From Loripinus fragilis (Eukaryota; Mollusca; Bivalvia; Lucinida; Lucinidae), in NCBI GenBank assembly GCA_964019695.1, contig OZ026521.1, forward strand, positions 35,472,774 through 35,536,773: 64,000 bases of DNA, in the 5' to 3' direction. How positions within the stretch are numbered: position 1 is the first letter of the stretch; each line of letters begins with the position of its first letter. Made by a program: the position numbers and the translations under genes. Shown here in pieces: positions 11,236 through 22,636 of the stretch. The notes beneath the pieces are model-generated. The model was not told the DNA's origin. It searched no databases and saw only the letters and a list, made by a program, of their open reading frames with translations.

Positions 11236-12395
11236 TATTATCCCCAGACAAAGTCGGAGGGATATAGTTTTGGCGTCGTCCGTGCGTGCGTCCGTCCATC
11301 CATTTCGTCAGTCCGTCCATCCCTCCCTCCATCTGTCCGTCCGTCCCTCCATCAATCTGTCCGTACGTCCGTCCACACTTTTTGTCTGTCTGGAACCATA
11401 ACTCAGTACCTATCGGTCAGATTTGATTCATTCTTAGTACAAGTAATTAGTACCATAGACTCTCAATATCCTATTAGTTGGGCAAAAATCGACCCCTTAA
11501 CACTTGAGTTATTGCCCCTGTTTTGGTAATGGCAATTATAAGGCAAAACCTATATTAGCTTTTTTGTGTGATGATCTTCCCATTTCATCAAAGCTATTAT
11601 ATTAAACAACTTCTCACTATAGACCATGGTTGCCAAGTGCCTGTAGATAAGCATGACAATGTCAAAGTTTTACCCTACTCCCGTTGACCCCATCTAAGGG
11701 GTCAAAGGTCAAATATTTTAATTTCGCAATAAATAAGGCAATTGTTAATATTTTTGCTAAAATTTTGCATGCAGGCAGAGCAGCAATAGATATGAAACAT
11801 ATCAAATGGGAATTCCGTTTAAAGGCCTGGGTCCGAGTCTGTTGGGTGGACTTAGGGGGTGGGGCAGAGGCCAAAATTAAACTTTTTCAGAATATGATCA
11901 AGTTGCATATCAAACAAAAGCTGACGAAGCTGGCAGCAACATGCTAGCAACTATTTTACTCACAGACACACCCGTGGCCCAGGGGATTGGGTCAATAGGT
12001 CACACTATATATTGTACTGAAAGTAGCCATGTTGCATATCAAATTAAAGCTGACGAAGCTGGCAGCAACATGGTAGCAAATAATTTGCCCACAGACACAC
12101 CCTAAACCTAGGGGGTGGGGTCAAAAGGTCAAGTAGTATTTTTTTTCCTGAAAGTAGTCGTGTTGCATAACAAATTAAAGGGAATTGAGCACAGAGCACC
12201 ATGAAAATCAATATGCTGTCATTACACACACCAACGACTCCTGGAAAGGGGTCAAAATGTAGTTTTTTTCTTTTCTAAAAGTCATGTTGCATATCAAATT
12301 TAAGTGGAAGAAGTGTAGACCTACATGCAAGGTAACACTTTGAATTTACACACACCCTTGACCTCTGGGGTTGGGTTTAAAGGTCAGATATTGAA
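11236..12395 (+). mobile_element. GTCC-tract element with internal 128-bp tandem
   Basis: The left end is tatccccagacaaagtcgg, followed by a GTCC-rich tract (11278-11385) that translates as V-R-P-S runs, then ataactcagtacc. The interior has four units of about 125-131 bp, each with tgttgcatatcaaa (near 11903, 12030, 12161, 12286) and a cacagacacaccc / ggtcaa half. No right terminal repeat is certain. It shows the same layout as 43487-44899 and 62573 onward. The open frames inside are by-products of the repeat. Confidence 0.6.
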
Positions 12396-12587
12396 ATTAT
12401 GCAGATGTAAGTATACTTTTTATTAAACTAAGCACTAAAACATACTTGACAGGCGTTTTTTTATGATCTGAATGATACTGAAGGTGAACAAAGGGTTAGA
12501 TAAATGGGATTTATGTTTTGTTATTTACATGTTTCTCTCAAATTACCCTTCGTCGGGAGATATAAATTCGTCGAATTTGTCTTGTAT

Positions 12588-12738
12588 AAATATAACATTC
12601 TTGAGAGGGATATAGTCAAAAATATCATCCCGAGGAATGTGATTATCAACCTAGGCGTAGCAGAGGTTGATAATCATATTTTGAGGAAAGATTTTTAACT
12701 ATCAGCCTATCATGAATGTTATATTTATTTATTTATTT
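12588..12738. repeat. Foldback repeat with GCGTAGC loop
   Basis: Arms run from tataacattct to gattatcaacct on the left, with the inverse on the right (aggttgataatc ... gaatgttata). The loop is aggcgtagcagagg. Confidence 0.75.
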
Positions 12739-14037
12739 ATACTGAACGGTATTCCTTTTTTATTTTCAACCCCTTTTCCTCTTACTATGGTGTGGGAAGT
12801 TCTAAGGGCAGTACAATGCGTATTTGCTACGATAGGATCTGATAATATCTTTCACAAAAGGGTTGTCTTTGCAAACTGGTTTAGAACTGAAGCTTATTGT
12901 GATCACAATGCCACGGCAAACTTAATATGCTACTTACATACCGGATAGGCGGCAATCGAAAACGCTCGACAAATGCAGACCAAATCACTAGAAACCAACT
13001 GTAACTATTTCCCTCAATCAGCAATGGGACGTAATCAGAAAAGTTACCTGTCTGAACCCTCTTTTTTGACATTCTTGTTATTTCCCCTGCATCGCTATTA
13101 TCTTTTATGATGCCTGGTCTAAGTATGCCTACAGGTGTCCTGCTGTGCATATTACAGGCCTTAGTGTACCTAGGTTATCCCAGGTATCCAGCGGCGCTTG
13201 ACATCCGAGCAGTGTCTTGAAGCAATAAACGTACATGTCTCATATGATAATGTTTCTGTTTTGTTGGCTTTGCAAATTACAGAAATATTTTTCATATATT
13301 TATATTAAAATCAGTTAACAAAATTAAACAATACATGAACCATTTTCACAATGCAATTTTTTTTTCGGTCAGTAACTGCGATACTTGCGGATTTGGATAT
13401 CATAAATAAATTAATTATTTAACAATTATGAACCATGCAAATCCATATCAGTCCCCACAGAGTCTTTAATTCACTGACTGAGCGAAGTTTAAAATAAAGA
13501 TAACGATCAGCATACTGAGATTTAAAGTATGGAGACATCTAAATGTATCCCACAAATCCAGTTTACAAGACTTAAGCGGCTCCCCGCGAGCATGTTAATC
13601 GTACCAATTAATGTCTCCTCGTCTAAACGACAACCTTCTATTTTACCATAATAGCAGGTGGACTTTTGTATCTATGGGAGTACACGCAGTCTGACCAGCG
13701 TCTTTGTTATGCGATTCTTGTAGAGCATAAAATCTAAACTTGTTTCATGCTAAAAATCCAATATTCTAACTAGTCTCTGTAGCTGAGCAGGCTAGCATTT
13801 CTTAGATATTACAGAAATTAGCCGTAAAGGAAAACTCAGACGAGTCTGTGATTTCAGTCACGATTTTTTGCTAAAAATGTATTTCTTGGCGCGTGAGAAA
13901 CCAAATGCTAAACAAAATGGTTTTCAGATAGTCACGATTTTTACTTTTTTCTTCAGCATGTTTCTTACACATTATGTCTATTTTTGTTCAAGCAGGTTTT
14001 GACATAGTACTTTTAGCACTGATCCTGGGTTGTTATG

Positions 14038-14311
14038 GGCGGATCTAGAGGGGGGACAGGGGGTCCGGACCACCCCATCTCCTGAAAAATCACAAACATT
14101 AACGGTTTCTAAGCAATACTGATCTGAATCCCCTGAAAATCACAAAGCGACCAAGCCAGCATTCAATGTTGAGCATTTAAATGGCGTTTGACTGGCTGGC
14201 CAATGATGGCCCGCTTATAGTGGTATTTTGATCCTCTCTCCACTCATCAAAAAAAAAAAAAACGTTGTCAAAGTTGGACCCCCTCTGGCATAACTTTCTG
14301 GATCCGCGCAT
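14038..14311. mobile_element. Short TIR element with GCGGATC ends (copy 1)
   Basis: The left end reads gggcggatctagagg and the right end ctggatccgcgc, an inverted repeat around GCGGATCYAGA. It is shared with copy 2 (22637-23150), so it predates the tandem duplication. A third relative is at about 47581-47752. There is no coding potential; it is probably a non-autonomous DNA transposon. Confidence 0.6.
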
Positions 14312-14394
14312 GGTTGTACTACAAAGAGTCGTATTCATTCGAAAAGATATGCATTAGCGTCTTTTCAATTAGAACATCCGTTACTTTAAGGATG

Positions 14395-17300
14395 TAAAGT
14401 AAGTAAGTAAGTTTATTTCTACTTTAACCATAACATGGTCATGTGTAGTATATATATCAATACATAAATACAAAATTCATACACACAGCCGAAGGTCATG
14501 GATGTACTAACCCCCAAATTGCCAATCACAAAAAGGTTTAGCCTGTATTGCAGAACAACATGAGCCCTGGTCTAGAAGCTCACTTCGGATCAGTCTGATC
14601 AGGGACCACACTGTTTGCTTCGATTATCAAATTTAGTAAAGTGCCTTCAAACATGTATATATCAAATACATATCTGTCATATCTATGATTCTACAGTAGC
14701 AAATGACACTTTTAGTACAAAAATATTATTGGCATGATGAGGATTGAGATTTGATATGCGACAGGACTCCAGTTAAGAGTTTGTAACAGAAATTTAATTT
14801 TCCCATTTCTCAACCAAAACATATGTTGTGGGTACTCAAAAGAACCGTCTCAATGAGAAGGTTCCTTTGAGCACACAAAACACAAGTTAAAACTGATGGG
14901 TAAGAAAATATTTACAATTTTACTCTGAAATCCTTGTTCATCCAAACCTATGTGCGAACACACAAGCTGTTCATACTCAGTGCAACCATCTCTATGAGAT
15001 TTTCCACTGGGCAGAAAAGCAAATGTTTCCCAATATAGATATGATGGACAACATAATATCCACAGCCATGCATATGATGCCATCTACAATTTAGTGGGTT
15101 CAAATGGCTACATCGCCTCCAACAATTCAGAAAAACAGTAAGTGGGAGATACACATGTGACACAAAAAAACAAACATGAAAACATAACATATATAAGTGT
15201 TGTGCCTATTGATCATATCTAATCTTAAAAGCCTTGAAAATATATAATGAAAGATTACTTAATATTCTCTTATTTGTAGTTGACATTAATTCCTTAAGTT
15301 TTAATATATTAGGTCTTTTCCAATAATACCTTTTTATATACTGATTTCTTAAATCATTATACAAGCTACACTCCAACAAAAAATGAAATTCATCCTCAAG
15401 TTTGTTACATGTTAAACATTTTCTTTCATCTATCGGTATTCTATTTGGCCTAGCCCATCTTCCTACCTCAATTTCTAATCTATGTGATGAAGTTCTTAAT
15501 TTTGTCATAGCAACTCTAAATTTTTTAACCTTAACAAAATCCAAGTAAAACTGATGTTCAAAAGAAGAAAATAATGAATAAAAGTTAGCTCTGCTTGATT
15601 CTGCAAGTCTGCTGGACCATCCTTGTGAAAAATTATCTAATATCCTTTGTTTTAAAACACATAAAAACACATTCTTATTTCCAACCCCCTGATTCACCCA
15701 AACTTCATAAAACCCCAGTGTTGATAGTAATTGCTTAACTCTAGATGCCCAATTTAGACAATTTGGCTTATTTTCAATATCATTCATCATTAGTTGGTAA
15801 GCTAGTTTTATATATTTGTTTTCCTCTGCTTCTAATATTTTAAACCAAAAATTTACAACTGAAAAAAATACCTTGTTTTGTAATGGTGCCCTACCCAGCT
15901 CTCCATACACAAAATCATTCTGACTTGACCTTTTTATCCCTAAAAGCTTCTTACAAAACTGCAGGTGCACTCTCTCCTGTTGTACAGGTTTTGAAAATCC
16001 CCAAATTTCTCCCCCATAAGTCAAAATGGGAGTAATTAATTTGTCAAAAAGCTCCAAAGTATGCTTAGGAGAGATGTCAGTAAATTTATATAGATACTGA
16101 TTTAATTTAAAGATTGCTTTAAGAGCTTGTCCTGATAAGGTTTTGTGAGTTTCAGTAAAAGAACCACCAGTCGAAAAAGAAATGCCTAGATATACAAACT
16201 TATTTACAATTTCTATCATATTCCCTTGAAAAGTAAAAGATAAGTTTCTTGGTAAAATACCCCCTTTTCGAAAAACCATAACCTTTGTTTTATCAATATT
16301 TACAGTTAATTTCCATTTTTGACAGTAATCACTTAGTATATCTAAACCTTTCTGCAAACCCTCACTAGTATTTGAAAATATAACAATATCGTCCGCATAC
16401 AAAAGTAGATACAGTTTTAGCATGCCTATATCAATACCTTCAGCACCTTTTTGGATCAATTCTTTTTCTAAGTCATTAATGTACATGCTAAATAAAAAGG
16501 GAGATAAGCACTCCCCTTGCCTTACCCCTATATGACTGACAAACTCACAACTAAGATTATTGTTAAACTTAACTCTACTTTTAATACTTTTGTACATTGA
16601 TTGGATTATATTCAGAATCTTACCTCTAATCCCACTTTCTATCAACTTAAACCAAAGAACATCCCTAACAACAAAATCAAATGCTTTTCTAAAATCAATG
16701 AATGCTGAGTATAACTTTTTATTGTTATTTAAACAGTGTGTAATTAGACTATGCAATACAAATATATTATCCAAGGTTCCCATGCCTTTTCTGAAGCCAG
16801 CTTGTGCCTCAACATAAACATGGTAAGTTTCGGCCCAGTCATTTAATCTGGTGTTAAGAATATTAGTAAAAAGCTTACCTATTACACTAAGAAGAGTGAT
16901 GCCCCTGTAATTCTCAACATTCTCAACACTTCCCTTTTTGTGTATAGGGACAATGTATCCCTCACCCCATGCATCCGGGAAAATACCTGAATCAAATATT
17001 TTATTAAAAAGTACATGTATATATTCAATTAAACCGTTTATACCATATTTAAGAAATTCATTTAAAAGCAGATCTGGGCCGGAACTTTTACCACACTTCA
17101 AAGACTGTATTCCTTTTCTAATCTCACTTTGACTAATTTCAACATCTAACTCCTGAAACATTATATCTAATTCACCATTTACATATCTCTCATTGTGAAA
17201 TAAAATATCATCATCTGCTTGAAAAAAAGTGCTGTCAGGGTTGTTAATTGCCCTAAAATAATCAGCAAAATGCTGTGATGTTAATTTCTTGGGTGAATTT

Positions 17301-17956
17301 GACGGACAAAGATTCTTCAGCAATTTCCAATAATTTTTTGCATTTTCATATCGAGCCTTTTCTAATTTTTGAGTTTCTGTTTTCCTGAAATCATACCTGC
17401 TTTTTCTTAATACCTTCTTATAATCTGATCTGGCTTGTACCATATTTTCCCTACATACGTCATTTTGTTTATTTGCGCGATACACACTTAAAGATTTATA
17501 AAATACATTTCTTTTAAACTTACAATCTTCATTATACCATGGCTGGTTGCTCTCAACAACTAAAAAATCATTATTGTTTTTACTAGAAATGTTTTTCTTG
17601 AACAATGGTGCACAAATAGTTTCAACTGTATCCTGGAACAATCCCACATTTTCATTTATGTCTACATTTTCAGTCAACAAATCATTTTTGAGTTTTCGAA
17701 AGTCAGAACGCACACTGTCAGAATCTAAAGCGTTTTGAAATGCCTCGACATACTCATTATTCCACACATATTTATATGGGAGGGATGATGTTATGCTGGG
17801 ATCAGAATCACTACTCACATTGTTTCCATGTAGACACAAAGAAAAATTTACAATACAGTGGTCACTCAAAATATTTGGGTCATCAACATTAAAAGTATCA
17901 ACTAACGAAAATATATGTGGACTAGCGATAACATAATCAACCAAACTACGCCCAGC
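14395..17956 (-). mobile_element. 5'-truncated LINE, 3.56 kb, with target-site duplication
   Basis: The element lies on the minus strand. Its 3' end, at 14395, is a short (CTTA)n-type tail (seen on + as taaagtaagtaagtaag). Its 5' end at 17956 is a truncation within the endonuclease coding region. GGATG is present on both sides (14390-14394 and 17957-17961), consistent with a 5-bp target duplication. The same locus in the second tandem copy (around 23227-23231) shows one GGATG with the two flanks fused, that is, the empty site. The 3' UTR (14395-15205) holds further repeats, including a segment (about 14765-14925) shared with 47880-48040. Confidence 0.88.
15206..17956 (-). CDS. LINE ORF2: endonuclease remnant plus reverse transcriptase
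   Basis: An uninterrupted reading frame of about 917 residues encoding a non-LTR retrotransposon polyprotein. At its start is only the tail of an APE-type endonuclease (SLVDYVI and the ILSDH motif, catalytic SDH near residues 37-39 when counted from the ATG at 17972-17974). The reverse transcriptase follows: FIDFRKAFD (motif A, about 425-433), GVRQGECLSPFLF (about 483-495) and YADD (526-529) are all intact. A C-terminal C-x2-C-x7-H-x4-C knuckle lies at 853-869. The apparent ATG at 17974 and the next few codons come from flanking host DNA, because the element is 5'-truncated inside the endonuclease. The clade is uncertain: CR1/L2-like or RTE-X-like are both possible. An intact frame implies a young insertion, but without its endonuclease and 5' end it should not mobilise itself. 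Confidence 0.9.
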   Translation of the reverse strand, partial: AGRSLVDYVIASPHIFSLVDTFNVDDPNILSDHCIVNFSLCLHGNNVSSDSDPSITSSLPYKYVWNNEYVEAFQNALDSDSVRSDFRKLKNDLLTENVDINENVGLFQDTVETICAPLFKKNISSKNNNDFLVVESNQPWYNEDCKFKRNVFYKSLSVYRANKQNDVCRENMVQARSDYKKVLRKSRYDFRKTETQKLEKARYENAKNYWKLLKNLCPSNSPKKLTSQHFADYFRAINNPDSTFFQADDDILFHNERYVNGELDIMFQELDVEISQSEIRKGIQSLKCGKSSGPDLLLNEFLKYGINGLIEYIHVLFNKIFDSGIFPDAWGEGYIVPIHKKGSVENVENYRGITLLSVIGKLFTNILNTRLNDWAETYHVYVEAQAGFRKGMGTLDNIFVLHSLITHCLNNNKKLYSAFIDFRKAFDFVVRDVLWFKLIESGIRGKILNIIQSMYKSIKSRVKFNNNLSCEFVSHIGVRQGECLSPFLFSMYINDLEKELIQKGAEGIDIGMLKLYLLLYADDIVIFSNTSEGLQKGLDILSDYCQKWKLTVNIDKTKVMVFRKGGILPRNLSFTFQGNMIEIVNKFVYLGISFSTGGSFTETHKTLSGQALKAIFKLNQYLYKFTDISPKHTLELFDKLITPILTYGGEIWGFSKPVQQERVHLQFCKKLLGIKRSSQNDFVYGELGRAPLQNKVFFSVVNFWFKILEAEENKYIKLAYQLMMNDIENKPNCLNWASRVKQLLSTLGFYEVWVNQGVGNKNVFLCVLKQRILDNFSQGWSSRLAESSRANFYSLFSSFEHQFYLDFVKVKKFRVAMTKLRTSSHRLEIEVGRWARPNRIPIDERKCLTCNKLEDEFHFLLECSLYNDLRNQYIKRYYWKRPNILKLKELMSTTNKRILSNLSLYIFKAFKIRYDQ

Positions 17957-18653
17957 GGATGCAGAAGGCTTCATCTAGATTTTGGCTGAACAATTTTTCT
18001 TGATGGATTCCCTTGTCGGTAGGCATAACGTGAGATCTTTGGCTTCATCGTAATGAAGCCAGGGCCTACTGTCGAACTACGACAGCTTAACCCTTCTCTG
18101 TGAGTGAACTTTGGAGGAACGGCTGAATTGGAACAAGCAGAACTTGTATATCCGTAACGCAATGAATTGTAATGACACATGCTCACGTATGCTCGTATAT
18201 GTAAATTCGAAACGTCTTAAACATAATAAGTCCGACATGTTATTGATTTAGACTAATCAGTGACCTATATAAGATATGATATAGGTCACTGGAACAATTA
18301 GAAAAAAAATGTAAATTTGAGGGAAATCAACTGTAACTAAATCCCTCAATCAGCAACGGGACGTAATCAGAAAAGTAACCTGTCTGAACCCTCTTTTTTG
18401 ACATTCTTGTTATTTCCCCTGCATCGCTATTATCTTTTATGATGCCTGGGCGAAGAAGGCCAACAGGTGTCCTGTTGTGCGTATTACAGGCCGTAGTGTA
18501 CCTAGGTAATTCCCGGTGTCCAGCGGCGCTTGACGTCCGGGCAGTGTCTTAAAGCAATAAACATACGTGTCTCATAGGATAATGTTTCTGTTTTGTTGGC
18601 TTTGCAAATTACAGAAATATTTTTCATATATTTATATTATAATCAGTTATCTA

Positions 18654-19749
18654 AAGGACCTCTGACGGTGGTAATGGGAATCACAGTGTATCACTGCCTA
18701 TTATTTTGATAAAAAATAAAGTCGATCAAATGTTTCCATCTTCATATATAAGCTTGCTGTTGGTCTCTATTTTATGATTTTGCATTTGATTTCCTAATTC
18801 CACAAATGTGCGGCTTTATTTTGGGGCTAAAATGGTCACTTTTTGTATTATACATATAGGAAATGGAAAAATATTTTTAAAACATCATTCCCCCCCCCCC
18901 CCCCCGAGTTCCAACTAATCCTTTTGCATGTTAGTGTGTTCTCATATTTTACATAATATATGTGAAAAGCTAGTTGGAACTCGGGGGGGGGGGAATGATA
19001 TCCCAAAGCCCAAAATGTGACGTCTGGGCGAGCCCGAACATAAGCATTTGGTTTTTTGGTGTGCTTTCTTGAAAATCTTTTATTCTAGTATAGTGAAATA
19101 CTAAGTACAAATAAGCTTCCTTTTCATAACCCATTAGTCATGAAATATTACATTGTTTTAGCATAATTTTCTTTAGATTATGAAAATTGTCCTTTTACAA
19201 AACTCAGTTGGTAGATTATTTTGCACATACATTGTATCTATCTAATACACATAAACTACATGGCCATTGACTAAGTGTACTTTACGCATGGATGAATGGT
19301 TAAAGTAAATTGCTGCATAATATTGCACCAGGTAAATACATTGTCATCAAGGTTGAATATGGACTACAGTTGCACTTCAAAATATTTCCTAACAAATCAG
19401 ATAGAAAAAATAACAACAAAAATAATCATTAAAATGCTCATGATTTTGGACTTTGAAATACTTTCACTGTGATTTGTAATCGAGTATTGATGATGTAATA
19501 CCCTTACACGTGAAAAATAATTGATTTTTTTTAATGTTTTGGTGAAGTCAAATTTTGCAACCCCTACCCCATTTGGTAGCGTCTCCTGTTTTGTTGTAGG
19601 GATCTGCATGTCTAATTATAACTTTAATTCGTCCCTAATACATCAAGCGTCCTATTCAAAAATACACCAATGATGTCCTTTACATAGGGAAGTTTTGGGA
19701 AGCATCTGAAAAATAGGCAGATCCCCTATCAAAGTGTCAGAGGTCCTTA
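18654..19749. mobile_element. 1.1-kb insertion with AAGGACCTCTGAC terminal repeats
   Basis: Interrupts the tandem unit where copy 1 reads straight through (about 13315-13330). The left end has aaggacctctgac and the right end gtcagaggtcctt, a perfect 13-bp inverted repeat. The target duplication is not clear, because the flanks differ slightly between the copies. No transposase is visible. It carries a C-run-bounded hairpin at 18887-19003. Confidence 0.65.
18887..19003. repeat. Hairpin bounded by C and G homopolymer runs
   Basis: The left arm is a long C run followed by gagttccaacta. The right arm is tagttggaactc followed by a G run, with cattcc / ggaatg outside. It forms a hairpin with arms of about 30 nt. 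The layout resembles the separate hairpin at 28345-28445. Confidence 0.7.
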
Positions 19750-20004
19750 CACAATACATGAACCATTTTTGCAATGCAAAGCGTGTTTTGGTCAGTAACT
19801 GCGATACTTGCGCATCTGGATATCAAAAATAAATTAATTATTTAACATTTATAAACCATGCAAATCCATATCAGTCAGTCCCCACAGAATATTTAATTCA
19901 CTGACCGAAGTTTAAAATAAAGGTAAAGATAAGTCTAAATTTATCCCACGAATCCAGTTTACAAGACTTAAGCGGAACCCGGTGGGCATGTTATTCGTAT
20001 CAAT

Positions 20005-20352
20005 TAATGTCTTTATTTTCTTTTTCTTTCTCTATATACTGCCAGACCCTCTTTCGAGTATTATCGGCAGGTGTACTTTGTACACTCCGGGTTGCAGGAT
20101 GAAAGCCTACAAGTAACCATATCTAAATTACCGTAGGGTTCTTTAACCTGCACAGGGTGTGACTTTCCCTGCATATGGGACATCCAGTTAACGTCCCGAT
20201 CGGAAGGACGATGCACTTATCTAGCGTCATTCCTGCAAATGACACTAGAGAAAGCGTGTTCAGACACCGAAATTTTTCTCGCCGCGAGTGGGAATCGAAC
20301 CTGGGACCTCTAGCACCAGAGGCAAGTGCCTAACCACTGAGCTACCACGCTT
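20005..20352 (-). mobile_element. tRNA-derived SINE (minus strand)
   Basis: Read on the minus strand, it starts at about 20352 with a tRNA-like head: an A box (tagctcagtggtta), an anticodon-stem-like region and a perfect B box (ggttcgattcc). A body follows (20030-20270), with a T-rich stretch on + (an A-rich tail on minus) at 20005-20040. It interrupts the tandem unit relative to copy 1 (about 13605). It is not a tRNA gene, because the head runs on into the SINE body. The exact 3' end is uncertain. Confidence 0.7.
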
Positions 20353-20567
20353 TCAGGGGCTTGTAAGTATAATTGATAAACTTGCAACGCGCAAAATTTC
20401 AGCTCTTTAGCTACTCTCTGTAACTGAGCATATTTTACCATAATAGCAGGTAATATATTTTATGAGGACTTTTGTATCTACGGGAGTACACGCAATCTGA
20501 CCAGCGCCTTTGTTATACGATTCCTGCAGAGCATAAAATCTTAACTTGAATCATGCCAAAAATCCAA

Positions 20568-22377
20568 GGTTTATTCCTGTTTCTCCCACTTTTAGAAATT
20601 CATATTCCTGTTATTCCCACTATGTAAAATTTAGGACAACTTACCTGTATAGTCTGTTTCTGAATTAATTTACTTCTTCACAGTAAATCCATTAATTTTG
20701 AGATTTGCTTAATTGCATAAGAGCTTAATTGGGACAAGCCAGTATGATTAATCATAATTAATCCGTTTGACACGCTGGTCCGTGGTTTCAAATCTTTATC
20801 TTTGTATCGGGGCACGCAGTGCAGGCCCTGAATAGGTGGTCTGATTGTGTTTTTCCAGTAACAAATTTTTTTTTCAGAAAATAAGTTCTTATTACCCTTT
20901 TATTGATATTCCAATGTTTTATCTGAAATATCTCTCAATGTACGGTTATCGCATTTTCAAGCAAAGAAGGCTCAGTCCAGCTTATGCCAATGCACAGCCC
21001 CATCTGAGCTATCGCTGCTTGAGTTAAACGAGAGAAAAATATCGGAAAATTTGGTATTTATCGCAAGGCTCAGTCGAATTTTTGCCAATGCAAAGACTCG
21101 CTTGAGCTTTCGCTGCTCGCATAAATGAGAAAAAAATCTGAAAAATTGGTTTTAGTCGCATTTTAAATCAACGAAGGCTCAGTCGAGTTTGCCAAAAAAA
21201 ATGGGAAAGAAAACTTGCATGTTCTAGAAGGTTCCTGTAGACTCCTAAAATGTAACTTAGCAATGCAAGTGTTTCCAACTCATGATTGCATGCGGGGACA
21301 CAGCTGTCTAGTTGAGGCATCGAAAAGTATAAAGCTAATTCAATATGCAGCTGGAGGAACGAGCCCTGTTAAGAGGAGGAAGTATAGGCCTTGAAAACAG
21401 ACTCAGCACTCTGAAACAGTACAGCACGCTGATGCAGCATCCTATCTTCTGCATATTTGAATGATTATATATCGCATTATCGAACAACGAAGTCTTAGGC
21501 AAGCCTGTACTTGTCAGAGCCGTCTGTGCTCGCATATACAAAGATCGCGGTTTCCACTATGCAGAGGGTTAAATTAGAAAATTATTACGAATAAGTTTGT
21601 AGCAAGAGCCGATCACTTATGCACATTCGAAGTCTATCAAACATAGGAGTCTTAGACACACCTGCGCTCATGCACAGATCCGTCATAGTTGTCTCTGCTC
21701 GCCTACACAAAGATTAGGGTTCCCAGCATGCAAAGGGTTAAATTAGAAAATTATTTTGAATAAGGTTGTAGATAATACTTGTAGATGTACAATCTAGTGG
21801 GCAAGGAAGTCTTAAGCGAGCCTGCGCGCATGCACTCATCATAGCCGGCTCTGTCCGCATAAACATAGGATTAATTTAGAGTTTCCATTATTCAGAGGGT
21901 TAAATTAGAAAGTTCTTGTAAATAAGGATCTACATATTAAATTTCATACATATGCAATAAATACCAAAGTCCCATGTGCTACAAGTTTGCAACCGCATGA
22001 ATTTAAAAAAAAAATGAAGTCTGATTTGATAAAGTTTGATACAATGATTAGTATGTTTGATAAGTATGTTTTATCTCAACAAATAGTGCAGACCCTGATA
22101 CAAAGCCACATATTGCAACATTTTATCTTGGTCTTCACTGTTTGTCTGAATTTGATTATTATTATGCAAAACCTAAGTATATACATTTAATCTGATGTGC
22201 TCAATTATTATCAGTTGTATTTGCGTTATGTTATACCTGTTTTATGTTTACCTTTACTGAAATAAACTATATGTCCTCAGGTTAAGGATTAACACCCTTT
22301 CACCTTATCCGCAATTCCTGCTCTTCCCACCCCAAATTTACCTAAAAATCAAAAAGTGGGAGAAACAGGAATACACC
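20568..22377. mobile_element. 1.81-kb TIR element with exact 8-bp target duplication
   Basis: The ends are GGTTTATTCCTGTTTCTCCC and, reverse-complemented, GGTGTATTCCTGTTTCTCCC, continuing as matched inverted repeats for about 26 bp. AAATCCAA flanks both sides (20560-20567 and 22378-22385). The paralogous site in copy 1 has it once (13754-13761), with the flanks joined. An 8-bp duplication is compatible with the hAT, P or Merlin superfamilies; the GG ends do not fit the usual CAG-type hAT ends. The interior has no transposase frame, so it is non-autonomous. Internal segments around 21180, 21290-21545 and 21600-21900 look like diverged repeats of one another. Confidence 0.82.
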
Positions 22378-22636
22378 AAATCCAATATTCTAACTAGTCT
22401 CTGTAGCTGAGCAGACTAGCATTTCCTATATATTACAGAAATTAGCCGTAAACGAAACCTCAGATGAGTCTGTGATTTCAGTCACGATTTTTTGCTAGAA
22501 ATTATATTTCTTGGCGCGTGAGAAACCGAATGCTAAACAAAATCGTTTTCTTTTACTTTTTCTTCAGCATATTTCTTAGACATTATGTCACCTATGTTCC
22601 CGCAGGTTTTAGCACTGATCATTGGTTGTTATTGGC

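Larger units (their letters stand above)
12996..18326 (+). repeat. Tandem unit, copy 1 (about 1.77 kb plus LINE)
   Basis: Noncoding unit whose segments recur in the same order from 18327 to 23533. It opens with actgtaacta, and without the LINE it would be close to 1.77 kb. By eye the two copies differ at roughly 5-10 percent of positions in the segments compared. No reading frame is conserved between them. The unit includes an older TIR element (14038-14311) present in both copies. Confidence 0.75.

Noticed and set aside
11167..11529. Open frames rich in V-R-P-S
   Set aside because: They are translations of the GTCC-rich subterminal tract of a repeat; the same run appears at 43540 and 62620.
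20270..20352. tRNA gene on the minus strand
   Set aside because: A and B boxes are good, but the sequence continues into a SINE body and tail and interrupts a duplicated unit.
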